From: Streptomyces sp. CB02414
GTDB taxonomy: Bacteria; Actinomycetota; Actinomycetes; Streptomycetales; Streptomycetaceae
Length of the DNA stretch: 64,000 bases
Direction of reading: 5' to 3'
NCBI RefSeq assembly: GCF_001905385.1
Contig: NZ_LIPF01000010.1
Span: forward strand, 1-64,000
Shown: piece by piece, positions 43,267 to 51,892 of the stretch
How positions within the stretch are numbered: the stretch's first letter is position 1
How the letters are laid out: the number at the start of each line of letters is the position of its first letter
Position numbers and translations under genes: made by a program
The notes under the pieces: generated by a model
Told to the model about the DNA's origin: nothing
Database searches by the model: none
What the model saw: the letters and a program-made list of their open reading frames with translations, nothing else

Positions 43267-43579
43267 CCTCGCACGCGGCTCATCGGCGTGTGGCTGCCGA
43301 GCGGCGACTGCCACGCGCCGGAGCGCAGCGGAAGGCCTTCGAGGGGCCATCGAGCGGGCAACTGGCCACTTCTCGCATGCCCCACGACCAACTCCGAGCG
43401 CCTAATGCTGCTTCCGCGCCATCCGAACGGCACTGACGGGCATGGGGAAACGATGGACCGTACGGAAGGCGTCGCGCGTCACCGGCACACCACGAACCGG
43501 TGCCGCGTCGCCGCGGTTCACCGCGTGTGGTGGAAACCTGGCCCTGGGACACCGGACGCGGACGACTGCCCGGCCTCGC
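43267..43579. other. 313-base gene-free stretch
   Basis: The stretch separates two minus-strand genes. It contains mixed-frame sequence with in-frame stops, no strong hairpin and no protein similarity that I recognise. It should contain the promoter of the spermidine-synthase-like gene but I cannot place it. Confidence 0.4.
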
Positions 43580-44512
43580 TCACGAGATCGGGCGAGGCCG
43601 ACGGAGTACTCGGCTGTCGGCCAGAGCCATGAGGAACCGAGTCTCCGCGTCGTCCCGCCCCGCACACCTTCTGGGGACCGCGACGAGGGCGGCCAGGGCT
43701 CGGCACCAGCCCAGCACCCGACGAGGAGACATGCCGGGAACCAGCGCCGCCAGCTCCTCGACCCTCTGCTCCAGCACGGCTGGATCCGCGACTCCGTCAA
43801 GCAACCAGTCCACGGCGTCGAAGTCCGGGTCGCCCCACGTCGGCCTCGGATCAATCGCCACCAGGCGGGCACCCGGACCGGACAGCACGTTGGCCGGATG
43901 AAGATCGCCGTGCACGAGTCCCACCGGCCCATTGGCCGCCAGTTCCAGGGCCGCCGCTCGCGCCTGCCGAAGCACCTTCGTGGCGGTTGGCTCGTTCACG
44001 TCGCGCGCCGCCAGCCTGCGGTCGGTCAAGTCGAAGACGAGGTCGACGCGGTGTGAGAGGCGCCGCAGTACCGAGTGCTCGCCCGGCACGGGAGCGGGGT
44101 CCCGCAGGTCCCGCAGCAACACGGCGACCTCGGCCAGATTCCACGCACTCCGGCTCACCTGCACCCCCGGCTCCACGTCCGCCAGCAGCAAAGCCCCGAC
44201 GGTCAGATCTTGTGCCAGCAGCGTGACAACCGACGGCGTCTTCTCCCAGGCCCGCAGAGCTTCGGCCTCCTCCCGGGCGATCCCGGTCTCCGGCGTGAGT
44301 TTCAGCCATGCCGAGGTGCCGGTGTCCCGCTCGAAGCAGCGGAACACCCGCGAGGTGCCTCCTCCGCCCGTCGCGACAAGCTCCAGATCCCAGCGGTCAG
44401 CGAGTTCGTCCACGAGCGCCGGCAACTCGTCGCACCAGGCCAGCACCTCAGCTCCGAACCGAACGACGAGCCGGTCCCGGACCTCCGGCGCGACGCGGAG
44501 CAGCTCTGTCAA
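43580..44512 (-). CDS. APH(6)/hydroxyurea-type phosphotransferase
   Basis: This 310-residue kinase has the catalytic HGDLHPANVL (near residue 200) and the metal-binding IDPRPTWGDPDFDAVDWL that characterise the APH(6)/hydroxyurea resistance family. The start is a TTG with GGGGACAAG upstream. Members phosphorylate streptomycin or hydroxyurea, but many Streptomyces paralogues are of unknown specificity, so resistance should not be assumed. Confidence 0.85.
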   Translation of the reverse strand: MTELLRVAPEVRDRLVVRFGAEVLAWCDELPALVDELADRWDLELVATGGGGTSRVFRCFERDTGTSAWLKLTPETGIAREEAEALRAWEKTPSVVTLLAQDLTVGALLLADVEPGVQVSRSAWNLAEVAVLLRDLRDPAPVPGEHSVLRRLSHRVDLVFDLTDRRLAARDVNEPTATKVLRQARAAALELAANGPVGLVHGDLHPANVLSGPGARLVAIDPRPTWGDPDFDAVDWLLDGVADPAVLEQRVEELAALVPGMSPRRVLGWCRALAALVAVPRRCAGRDDAETRFLMALADSRVLRRPRPIS

Positions 44513-44642
44513 CTTGTCCCCCGTGAGTGGCGGATGCGCTTTCGCGCATCCTGGAGTTCGTGATGCTGACCCTGACAGACATGCCGGGACCGTCCATCGC
44601 GTCGTTCAGGACCGCCTCGCGCTCGACCGGGCCAGTGCGGGG

Positions 44643-45380
44643 TTATGCCCCGGGCTCCTCCGTCAAGGGCAGGCACTCGGCGAGCAGGTCGACGACGTCG
44701 CGCCAGGCTCGCCGCGCGTGCTGCGGGTGGTAGCCGACGCCGGGGACCGTGGGGTGATCGACCGGCGGATGGTGGAAGGCGTGCAGGGCGCCGCCGTAGA
44801 CCGCGAGGCGCCAGTCGACGCCCGCGGCTTGCATCTCGGCGGTGAACGCGTTCCGTTGCGCGGGTGGCATGATCGGGTCCTCCGACCCGACTCCGGCCCA
44901 CACCGGGCAGCGAATGCGCGCCGCCTCGCCCGGCCGGCCCGTGGTGGTCGCGTTGACTGTGCCGATCGCGCGCAGGTTGACCCCGTCGCGCCCGAGTTCC
45001 AGCCCGACGGCGCCCCCGGTGCCGTAGCCTACGGCGGCGATCCGGTCGGGGTCGGTCCGCGGTTCGGTGCGCAGTACGTCGAGCGCCGCATGGCCGATGC
45101 CCCGCATCCGGTCGGGATCGGCGAGCAGCGGCAGGCAACGGGCCAGCATCTCCTCGGGGTCGCCCAGATAGCGCCCGCCATGGAGGTCGAAGGCCAGCGC
45201 CACGTATCCCAGTTCGGCGAGAGCGTCGGCCCGGCGGCGCTCGACGTCGCTGAGCCCCATGCCCTCCGGTCCGAGCAGCACTGCGGGCCGGCGGTCGGCA
45301 CCGGCCGGGAGAGCGAGGTGCCCGATCATCGTCAGACCGTCGGCCGGGTACTCGACCGTACGCGTCGTAATCGTCGTCAT
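44643..45380 (-). CDS. Dienelactone-hydrolase-fold protein lacking the nucleophile
   Basis: The 245-residue alpha/beta hydrolase resembles dienelactone hydrolases: PAVLLGPEGMGLSD, then the nucleophile elbow, SEDPIMP with the probable Asp (near residue 167) and ALHAFHHP with His (near 198). The elbow reads VGYGTGG (near residue 118), with Gly where the family has Cys or Ser (GYCFGG), and the codon GGC is clear in the DNA. The Asp and His are kept, so it is probably a binding protein or an enzyme with altered chemistry. The ATG at 45380 has a weak ribosome binding site. Confidence 0.85.
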   Translation of the reverse strand: MTTITTRTVEYPADGLTMIGHLALPAGADRRPAVLLGPEGMGLSDVERRRADALAELGYVALAFDLHGGRYLGDPEEMLARCLPLLADPDRMRGIGHAALDVLRTEPRTDPDRIAAVGYGTGGAVGLELGRDGVNLRAIGTVNATTTGRPGEAARIRCPVWAGVGSEDPIMPPAQRNAFTAEMQAAGVDWRLAVYGGALHAFHHPPVDHPTVPGVGYHPQHARRAWRDVVDLLAECLPLTEEPGA

Positions 45381-45477
45381 GGGACTGGACTGTATTGACC
45401 GTCGAGCCCGACCCGGCCGCGGTTCTGCCGTCAGCAGTATGGGCTTTCGAACTGGAGCCAAGGGCCGTCGCGTGTTC

Positions 45478-46845
45478 TCAGGCCCAGTTCGGCCGATCGG
45501 TGCCCCATTGAGTCGGTGCGTGGTCCCAGTTCGTGGGTGCGCCGTCGTAGTGGACCGGGGGCAGGGCGTGACGCAGCCGACCGTAGGGCGATTCGGTCTC
45601 GGCGAGCCAGGACCCGGAATCGTAGGTGCCGGCTTCACCCCGCGCAGGGGTGGGGCGGATGTCGTGCAGCAGCCAGGACGCCGTGCCTGCCAGGGAGAGG
45701 CGCAGATGACATCCACCGCCGGTGGCCTGACGATCGCTCAGTGCACGTAGGACGGCGGCGGCGAGCAGGTAACCGGTTCCGTGGTCCAGCGCCTGTGCGG
45801 GCAGTACACCGGGGCGGCCGTCGGCTGTGGCCTCGATCGCGGCGATACCGGTACCGGCCTGGACCAGGCTGTCGAAGCCGCGACGCCCGGCCCAGGGGCC
45901 GGACCAGTCCCAGGCACACAGTTGGGCCACGATCAGGTCGGGGTACCGGTCCAGGAGCACGTCGGGAGTCAGTCCGTGCCGGTCCAGGGCACCGGGGCGG
46001 TAGCCGGTCACCACGACGTCCGCCCGGCCGAGGAGTTCCTCGAAGGCGTGCCGGTCGCCAGGGCTGCCGAGGTCCAGCAACGTGGAGCGTTTGCCCACAC
46101 CGGTGTCGGCGTGGGCATCTGCGTCCTCTGGGAGCCGGGGGGCGTCCACGCGCAGCACGTCCGCGCCCAGCAGCGCCAGTGTCCGTGTGGCGACGGGGCC
46201 GGCGATGACACGGGTCAGGTCCAGGACCCGCACGTCCTGGGCCGGTACCGACGCGGGCGCCGGCAGCCGAGGACTGCCCTGGCCCACGTGCCGCCTCTCG
46301 ACCAGGGCCGGCCCGGCCGCGGCGGGTGCGGAAGCCACGGCCACGGCCAGGCCGCCTGCCGCGTAGACGGTCTCCTGGACCTCCTCGGCCGGACGCGATG
46401 CCAACTCCTTCGAGAGCACGCCCACCAGCTCCCGGTCCCCTCCCCTGTCCGCGATGCCCAGGGCGCTGAGCAGCCGGGCCCGGTGGTGCGGGTAGTTGGC
46501 GTGGGTGCGAACCCAGCCGTCGGCAGCCGGCCAGAACCCGGACAGCGGGGCGAAGGACGTCGGGGCCCGGCCGTCGATGCGCAGGTGGCGTTCACTGACG
46601 AACGCGGTGGCCACCGCCGCCTCGTTCACCCGCACCGCGGGCACCGGCACGCGGTTGCGCAGCGCCAGCAGTTCCGCCGCCGCCAGTGAGCACACTCCGA
46701 CGCCGGCCCGCGCCATTTCCCTCACCGGCAGACGTGACGGCAGGACAGCGCCCGCTCCCACGAAGGACACGTGCTGAACCAGTTGGCTCCGGCCCCCCAG
46801 GATCGCCCAGGCGTGTGCGGTGGCCGCGTCGTCGGTATACGTCAT
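45478..46845 (-). CDS. Family III CoA transferase (CaiB/BaiF) with extra N-terminal half
   Basis: The 455-residue protein has a complete class III CoA transferase core in the second half, beginning VLDLTRVIAGPVATRTLALLG, with TGYRPGALDRHGL and the probable catalytic Asp in QALDHGTG. The first 200 residues resemble the C-terminal part of the same family (SGFWPAADGWVRTHANYP), so the gene looks like a partial tandem duplication. It should move CoA between carboxylic acids. Its ATG overlaps the stop of the small membrane protein as ATGA. Confidence 0.82.
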   Translation of the reverse strand: MTYTDDAATAHAWAILGGRSQLVQHVSFVGAGAVLPSRLPVREMARAGVGVCSLAAAELLALRNRVPVPAVRVNEAAVATAFVSERHLRIDGRAPTSFAPLSGFWPAADGWVRTHANYPHHRARLLSALGIADRGGDRELVGVLSKELASRPAEEVQETVYAAGGLAVAVASAPAAAGPALVERRHVGQGSPRLPAPASVPAQDVRVLDLTRVIAGPVATRTLALLGADVLRVDAPRLPEDADAHADTGVGKRSTLLDLGSPGDRHAFEELLGRADVVVTGYRPGALDRHGLTPDVLLDRYPDLIVAQLCAWDWSGPWAGRRGFDSLVQAGTGIAAIEATADGRPGVLPAQALDHGTGYLLAAAVLRALSDRQATGGGCHLRLSLAGTASWLLHDIRPTPARGEAGTYDSGSWLAETESPYGRLRHALPPVHYDGAPTNWDHAPTQWGTDRPNWA

Positions 46846-47189
46846 CCGCTCATCATGTACCCCGCGTACGGGACCAGGACCGCCGGAAGAGTCAGCAGGC
46901 GTGGCCCGAGGGGGCGGCCGGTGCGCAGGGGGCGGACGTCGTAGAGGAGGAGCAGGGCGAGGACGAAGGCGCCGAGCAGGAAAAGGGCGATCAGCACGAA
47001 CCCGCCGGACTCGATCTGGTCGTAGGTGCAGCCGTCCAGGTCCCGGCGGCGCAGGTCCTCGTACCCGCAGTGACCGTGAGCTACGTACCAGCGCGCGCAG
47101 AGGATGGTGAAAAACGCGGGGACACCTATCAACAGGTGCACCACAAGCGGCGGCAGACAGCCGCGCAGGACGGGGAGGACGCTACGCAT
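46842..47189 (-). CDS. Small membrane protein of unknown function
   Basis: I do not recognise this 115-residue protein. It has two clear hydrophobic helices (about residues 10-35 and 65-90), an intervening outer loop with two cysteines (HGHCGYEDL and DGCTYDQIE) that could form a disulfide, and a third shorter hydrophobic segment near the end. GAGGTGGCCG precedes the ATG. It overlaps the CoA transferase gene by 4 bases, so the two are in one operon. Confidence 0.65.
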   Translation of the reverse strand: MRSVLPVLRGCLPPLVVHLLIGVPAFFTILCARWYVAHGHCGYEDLRRRDLDGCTYDQIESGGFVLIALFLLGAFVLALLLLYDVRPLRTGRPLGPRLLTLPAVLVPYAGYMMSG

Positions 47190-47330
47190 CCGGCCACCTC
47201 ACCAAGGCACGGCCGACCAGTCTGTGATCGCAGCCACTCCTTCGGTCACAGGGCCGTCACAACTGCCTCATCGGCTACTCGCTCTCACCGATGCCTGGGT
47301 CTCGTGAGCGGGCCTACGACCGGGGCGACG

Positions 47331-48221
47331 TCACTCCATCGTCTCCAGAATGCGGTCGAGAGTCCGGCGTCCCATTCTGCTCATCGCCGGATTGCTCTCG
47401 ACGTAGTACCAGACAAGACCCATCGCCTGTTCGAACGCCCATGCCTTGCCGCGCTCCCACTCCAGATCGTCACAGACCAGCGTCCGCCGGAGCACTTCCC
47501 GCGGGCCTGGCCGCAACAGGTGCCAGGCGCCGACGAGATCCAGCGCGGGGTCGGCCGGGCCGAAGCCGCCGGTGTCGAGTACGCCGCTGAGCCGGTCTCC
47601 CGTGACCAGTACATTGCCGGGGATCAAGTCACCATGGCTCATCACGTCGGCACCCGTGCGTGGCAACTCCCGAAAGTGGCCCCACACCTGGCGCAGCCGG
47701 GGCACGTCGAGCAGTCCCTCACTCTCCTCGAAGCACTTCGCCATCCAATCGTCATGGTGAGCGAGAACGCCGCCCCTGTTTTCGCCGCTGAAGATGCGTC
47801 CCCGCGTTTCGGCGTCCCGGAGAGACGCGATGAAGGCCGCAAGGTCCTCGGCGAAAGCGTCCGACCCACTCGGGTCGGCATCGGAGGCGATCGTTCCCGG
47901 CAGCCATGTCTGAACCGACCAGGGCATGGGGTAACCCGCTCCAGGCTTTCCCAAGGCGACCGGTTCCGGGGCGGGGAACCGAGAGACCTGTGCCAGCTCC
48001 GCGCTCGCCTGGGCTTCCTGTTCCAGAACCGCCAGCGTCTCGGCGGCATCGTTCAGACGCAGTGGGAAACGTGCGGAGAGGTCGTTCCCGATGCGGAAGA
48101 TGGCGTGGACCGTCCCGGTCGACACCAGGGGTCGGATCGCCTTGCCGCTCCACTGAGGGAACTGTTCTCGGACCAGGGTCGCAACTATTTCGGTGGTCAC
48201 GTCCACTTGGTCATCGTGCAT
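47331..48221 (-). CDS. Aminoglycoside phosphotransferase-fold kinase
   Basis: The 296-residue kinase of the APH/choline-kinase fold has catalytic HGDLIPGNVLV (near residue 195) followed by LDTGGFGPADPALDLVGAWHLL, which contains the Mg-binding Asp (Asp of LDTGG in place of the usual DFG-like Asp context). Lys for ATP is not obvious: the equivalent strand reads SARFPLRL. The ATG at 48221 is preferred over 48251. The target is unknown. Confidence 0.82.
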   Translation of the reverse strand: MHDDQVDVTTEIVATLVREQFPQWSGKAIRPLVSTGTVHAIFRIGNDLSARFPLRLNDAAETLAVLEQEAQASAELAQVSRFPAPEPVALGKPGAGYPMPWSVQTWLPGTIASDADPSGSDAFAEDLAAFIASLRDAETRGRIFSGENRGGVLAHHDDWMAKCFEESEGLLDVPRLRQVWGHFRELPRTGADVMSHGDLIPGNVLVTGDRLSGVLDTGGFGPADPALDLVGAWHLLRPGPREVLRRTLVCDDLEWERGKAWAFEQAMGLVWYYVESNPAMSRMGRRTLDRILETME

Positions 48222-48320
48222 GGTCAAGCAGGTCTCCGGGCTCCAGGGCACGAGGCCGCAGCAGTTGAGGCAGTTCAGTCAGGGACACCGCGGCAGTATC
48301 CCGGCACCCCCAGCAACACG

Positions 48321-48610
48321 CTACCCATTTCCGATCAACTGCCCGCTCCACGGAAGGATCCCTGTGCCTGGCGGCGTGGCACAGTCGCGGATCTGGGTCC
48401 GGATCGGGGTGGTGACCTCACCGGTGTCGCTGCTGTTGTTCATGCCGGAGACGCCGATGTGGGCGTACCCCTGCGCCTCGGTCCAGCCGAAGACGGACAT
48501 GAGCTTGTCCTTCAGGCCCTCGGTCGCGTTCACCGTGCTGCCGTGGATGTCGACGTCCGCCCCGAGGGCGTGGGCGCGCTCGACCAGACGGTCCGCGACG
48601 GCGCTGTCTC
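48321..48610 (-). pseudogene. Degraded 3' end of a GH18 chitinase
   Basis: The minus strand encodes a run typical of the C-terminal part of a Streptomyces GH18 catalytic domain: STVNATEGLKDKLMS, VFGWTEAQGYAHIGVSGMNN and TQIRDCATPPG. The expected MPFDFGG strand before it is deleted, and the terminal AFWSVNRD block is scrambled, with no intact domain upstream. The fragment cannot be active. It lies at the edge of the softer-composition region and shows that a chitinase gene was once here. Confidence 0.6.
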
Positions 48611-48976
48611 CTTCACGCGGGCGGCAAGCGGGGCGCACTCCCCCGGCCCGTGCCCGGCGAGAGATGCACGAAGAATGGACCGCCTTACCTCGCCGCCACC
48701 CCCTCGAAGGGGATATGGACGACATCTGCCGCAAACTCTCTCCTGCTTCCTCCGCGCCACCCAACGCACCGAAATGCAATCGCCAGTTGATCTTCAACAC
48801 CTTGACGAGAGATACTACCTGGCGGATGCGCGTTCCCGACCGAGTGGCACTCGCTTCAATATCCTCCCCCCGCAGGTCGTCGGAGGTCATCTACCAAGAG
48901 ATTACTGGGCAGTTGACCTCAGGGTTTCGTGGTAGCGTCCTTACTCGAAGGGACAGTGCGACCTGAAAGGAAAATC
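48611..48976. other. Gene-free stretch upstream of the orphan protein gene
   Basis: This 366-base stretch has more A and T than the window average and no coding similarity I recognise. The last 100 bases should hold the promoter of the orphan gene (a TAGCGT hexamer near 48932 and AAAGGA just before the GTG). Confidence 0.4.
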
Positions 48977-49585
48977 GTGAACACGGAGAAGATCGCCGCT
49001 CGCCGCCTCTCGCTGGAAGAGGTGACGAAACTCGGCGTGAAGGACAGGATATTCGTTTCCGCCGACACTGCGGAACTCAAACTTCCCGACTGCTACGTCC
49101 CTGCTTTTCTGACCAAGCCCGGTGAAAGTTTCGAGGGCGGCTCGATCACGGCGAGGACCGTGTTCCGGGAAGAGGTCTCCTGCCTTCCCGACGACGAGAA
49201 TGAAGCCGGAATCTACTTGGCCGACGAGAACGGCTCGGTGACCATCGAGGTCCTCCAGTCCGCCGGTGTCGTGCTGGACCTGGCACTTTTCATCCCCGGT
49301 GGTGACAAGGGGTCCCTCACGGCCCTTTACGCTGCGGCCCGGCAGGCGTTCGGCGCCGACGTCGTTCAGATCTGGCGCCAGGGCCTCAAGGAGGTTCCCG
49401 ACGTGAAGGTCGACATCTTCGAGGAGCAGGTTCCCCGGGGGCGCAAGGCGAGCGACAACCCCAAGCGTGACCGTCGCGCGATCGACACCTACCCCACCCG
49501 TGCGGACTTCATCGAGTTCTCCGCGGGCTGGAAGCCGGTCGTTGAGATCCACAAGCCGGTCGTTGACGACACCCCGACCATCTGA
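48977..49585 (+). CDS. Orphan protein of unknown function
   Basis: I do not recognise this 202-residue protein. It is soluble, with a basic N-terminus (NTEKIAARRLSLEEVTKLG), a beta-rich middle (YVPAFLTKPGESFEGGSI; GSVTIEVLQSAGVVLDLALF) and a charged C-terminus (DNPKRDRRAIDTYPTRADF). No signal or membrane segment is present. AAAGGA lies 5 bases before the GTG. Codon use includes more AAA, GAA and GTT than its neighbours, which hints at recent transfer. It seems monocistronic. Confidence 0.65.
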   Translation: MNTEKIAARRLSLEEVTKLGVKDRIFVSADTAELKLPDCYVPAFLTKPGESFEGGSITARTVFREEVSCLPDDENEAGIYLADENGSVTIEVLQSAGVVLDLALFIPGGDKGSLTALYAAARQAFGADVVQIWRQGLKEVPDVKVDIFEEQVPRGRKASDNPKRDRRAIDTYPTRADFIEFSAGWKPVVEIHKPVVDDTPTI

Positions 49586-50458
49586 GGCGGCGTTACCTCT
49601 CGTCTCGGCCTGAGAGACGAATGCGCCGGAGCCGGTCGACCCCTGAGCGGCAGGCGGCCGTCGGAAAACGGAGCGCCAGGGGTCGGCGTGTACGAGCGTC
49701 GTCCGCATCCGGACGCCACTGCACCGCCCCCGATCAGCACGGGCAGGTTCGACACCTGCCGAGCGTGCGTGGATACCTGGTCGTGGCTCTGGGGCGTACG
49801 ACTCGGCGCCGTATGCGCGTCGAACTGCACAAGCCCGAGCCCAACGCCACCGCCGGCCACAGGAAGGATCTCGGGCCGAGCTAGAGATTGCGGCCGCGCC
49901 GGGACGTGAGGGGATGCGCCCGGCGCGGCCAATAATCACTTGTTGCCGCTTCGCCTCACCTCATCACGCACTGCGCGAAGAGAGCGAATGGCCGTGACCA
50001 TCTTCTGGGCCCCCTCCTGCAATGGGGGCGGCTCTCGTCCCGAGCTTGCGGCGGCGCTCGATCTCGATCAGCGACCACACGACTTTTCGTGTGGAGTTGA
50101 AGTTACCGGGACTCGGCACCTCCTGTCTGGAACACCGGGGAGGTGAGCCATCTCCACGCTCACCGTTGAGGAGATCGAAGGAGATCGCAGCGTGGGAGCC
50201 GGCCTCCCTCGGGCCCACCTGGGTGCGCGAGTCGGACCACTGCGTCAAGTCCCTGAGAGCCGGGGATGGCGAGCCCCGGCGCTTCAGCACCGCACCGTCG
50301 AATCATCCTGTGAGACGTCTTCCCATGAGCCGGCATGGTGGCCACACGCATAGCCGACCCTCGAACTATGTTGCCCCGCCACATGTGCGCCTGACCTGCG
50401 GATTCCTACGGTGTGGCGACACGCAAACGTCCCCGCAGACCCCCAGGAAGTGGTGCCG
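49586..50458. other. Gene-poor stretch with a terminator-like hairpin
   Basis: No gene over this 873-base stretch is supported. GGCCGCGCCGGG (49892-49903) and CCCGGCGCGGCC (49919-49930) form a 12-bp stem followed by AATAATC and probably end transcription. A small open frame (49988-50146; product begins MAVTIFWAP) lacks a clear ribosome binding site. A frame around 50180-50290 carries WEPASLGPTWVRESD, reminiscent of remnants of small regulatory proteins, but cannot be assigned. Promoters for the transporter gene must lie near the right end. Confidence 0.45.
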
Positions 50459-51850
50459 ATGTCGTCGCCCGCAACCGCTCCACCAGCCCCGCACAACCTC
50501 AAGCGCATCGTCGCCGCGTCCCTCATCGGCACCACCATCGAGTGGTACGACTTCTTCCTCTACGGCTCCGCCGCCGCGCTCGTCTTCAACAAGCTGTTCT
50601 TCCCGGACTCCGACCCGCTGGTCGGCACGCTGCTGTCGTTCCTGACCTACGCCGTCGGGTTCGCCGCACGACCGCTGGGGGCCTTGGTGTTCGGGCACTA
50701 CGGTGACCGGCTCGGGCGCAAGAAGCTGCTGGTGCTGAGCCTGTTGATGATGGGCGGGGCGACGTTCGCGATCGGGCTGCTGCCCACGCACGCGACCATC
50801 GGCACGGCCGCTCCCGTGCTGCTGACCGTGCTGCGGCTGGTCCAGGGCTTCGCCCTCGGCGGTGAGTGGGGCGGGGCCGTACTGCTGGTGTCGGAGCACG
50901 GGGACGCGCGGCGGCGCGGGTTCTGGGCGTCGTGGCCGCAGACAGGAGCGCCCGCGGGGCAGTTGCTGGCGACCGGTGTGCTGTCGCTGCTGACGGCCGT
51001 GCTGTCGGACTCCGCGTTCAACAGCTGGGGGTGGCGCATTCCCTTCCTGCTCTCCGGCGTACTGGTCATGGTCGGTTTGTGGATTCGTCTGTCTGTCGAC
51101 GAATCGCCGGTGTTCAAGCAGGCGTTGGCCAAGGCCGAGACGCGGAAGGCCAAGGCCGAGCCCATGCCGCTGGTCTCCGTACTGCGGCACCACTGGCGCG
51201 ACGTACTGATCGCGATGGGCGCGCGGATGGCGGAGAACATCAGCTACTACGTCATCACGGCCTTCATCCTCGTCTACGCCACCACCGCCGCCGACGTCTC
51301 CAAACAGACCGCGCTCAACGCGGTGCTGATCGCCTCGGCCGTGCACTTCGCGGTGATCCCGGCCTGGGGTGCCCTGTCGGACCGGATCGGCCGGCGTCCC
51401 GTGTACCTGCTGGGGGCGGCCGGGGTCGGGCTGTGGATGTTCCCCTTCTTCACGCTGATCGACTCCGGGAGCTTCGGCGCTCTGCTGCTCGCGGTGACCG
51501 TGGGGCTGGTGCTGCACGGTGCGATGTACGCGCCCCAGGCGGCGTTCTTCTCCGAGATGTTCGCGACCAGGGTGCGCTACTCGGGTGCGTCCATCGGCGC
51601 CCAGTTCGCCTCCGTGGCGGCCGGTGCGCCCGCCCCGCTGATCGCCACCGCCCTGCTGTCCGAGTACGACAGCTCCACCCCGATCTCCCTCTACGTCATC
51701 GCCTCGGCCGTGCTGACGCTGATCGCCGTGGGCGTGGCCAAGGAGACGCGCAACCGGGACCTCGCCGATGTCGCGGCCTCCCCCGAGGACGCCGATCCGG
51801 ACGGGACCGAGGCGACCGCCTCCCGTACCCCGGGGGCCCGCGCCCTCTGA
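50459..51850 (+). CDS. MHS-family MFS transporter
   Basis: The 463-residue transporter has 12 predicted helices and the metabolite:H+ symporter signatures IEWYDFFLYGSAAAL, FGHYGDRLGRKKLL and LGGEWGGAVLLVSEH. MHS members carry dicarboxylates, shikimate, osmolytes or short acids. The neighbouring 3-hydroxybutyrate dehydrogenase and its regulator suggest 3-hydroxybutyrate or a related acid as substrate. AGGAAG precedes the ATG. Confidence 0.9.
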   Translation: MSSPATAPPAPHNLKRIVAASLIGTTIEWYDFFLYGSAAALVFNKLFFPDSDPLVGTLLSFLTYAVGFAARPLGALVFGHYGDRLGRKKLLVLSLLMMGGATFAIGLLPTHATIGTAAPVLLTVLRLVQGFALGGEWGGAVLLVSEHGDARRRGFWASWPQTGAPAGQLLATGVLSLLTAVLSDSAFNSWGWRIPFLLSGVLVMVGLWIRLSVDESPVFKQALAKAETRKAKAEPMPLVSVLRHHWRDVLIAMGARMAENISYYVITAFILVYATTAADVSKQTALNAVLIASAVHFAVIPAWGALSDRIGRRPVYLLGAAGVGLWMFPFFTLIDSGSFGALLLAVTVGLVLHGAMYAPQAAFFSEMFATRVRYSGASIGAQFASVAAGAPAPLIATALLSEYDSSTPISLYVIASAVLTLIAVGVAKETRNRDLADVAASPEDADPDGTEATASRTPGARAL

Positions 51851-51867
51851 TCCGGCCCCGGCACCGG

Positions 51868-51892
51868 CCCCCGCACGCCGTGCGCGCGGGGG
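51868..51892. terminator. Bidirectional terminator
   Basis: CCCCCGC (51868-51874) pairs with GCGGGGG (51886-51892), with inner CGC/GCG pairing. It lies between the convergent transporter and regulator genes. Confidence 0.65.

Noticed and set aside
46686..48935. Long plus-strand open frame of about 749 codons
   Set aside because: It runs antisense to the kinase and other genes and shows no protein similarity; GC-rich DNA produces such frames.
49744..49760. GCAGG-TTCGACA-CCTGC resembles a tRNA T-arm
   Set aside because: The flanking bases do not form a matching acceptor stem or anticodon arm at the right distances.
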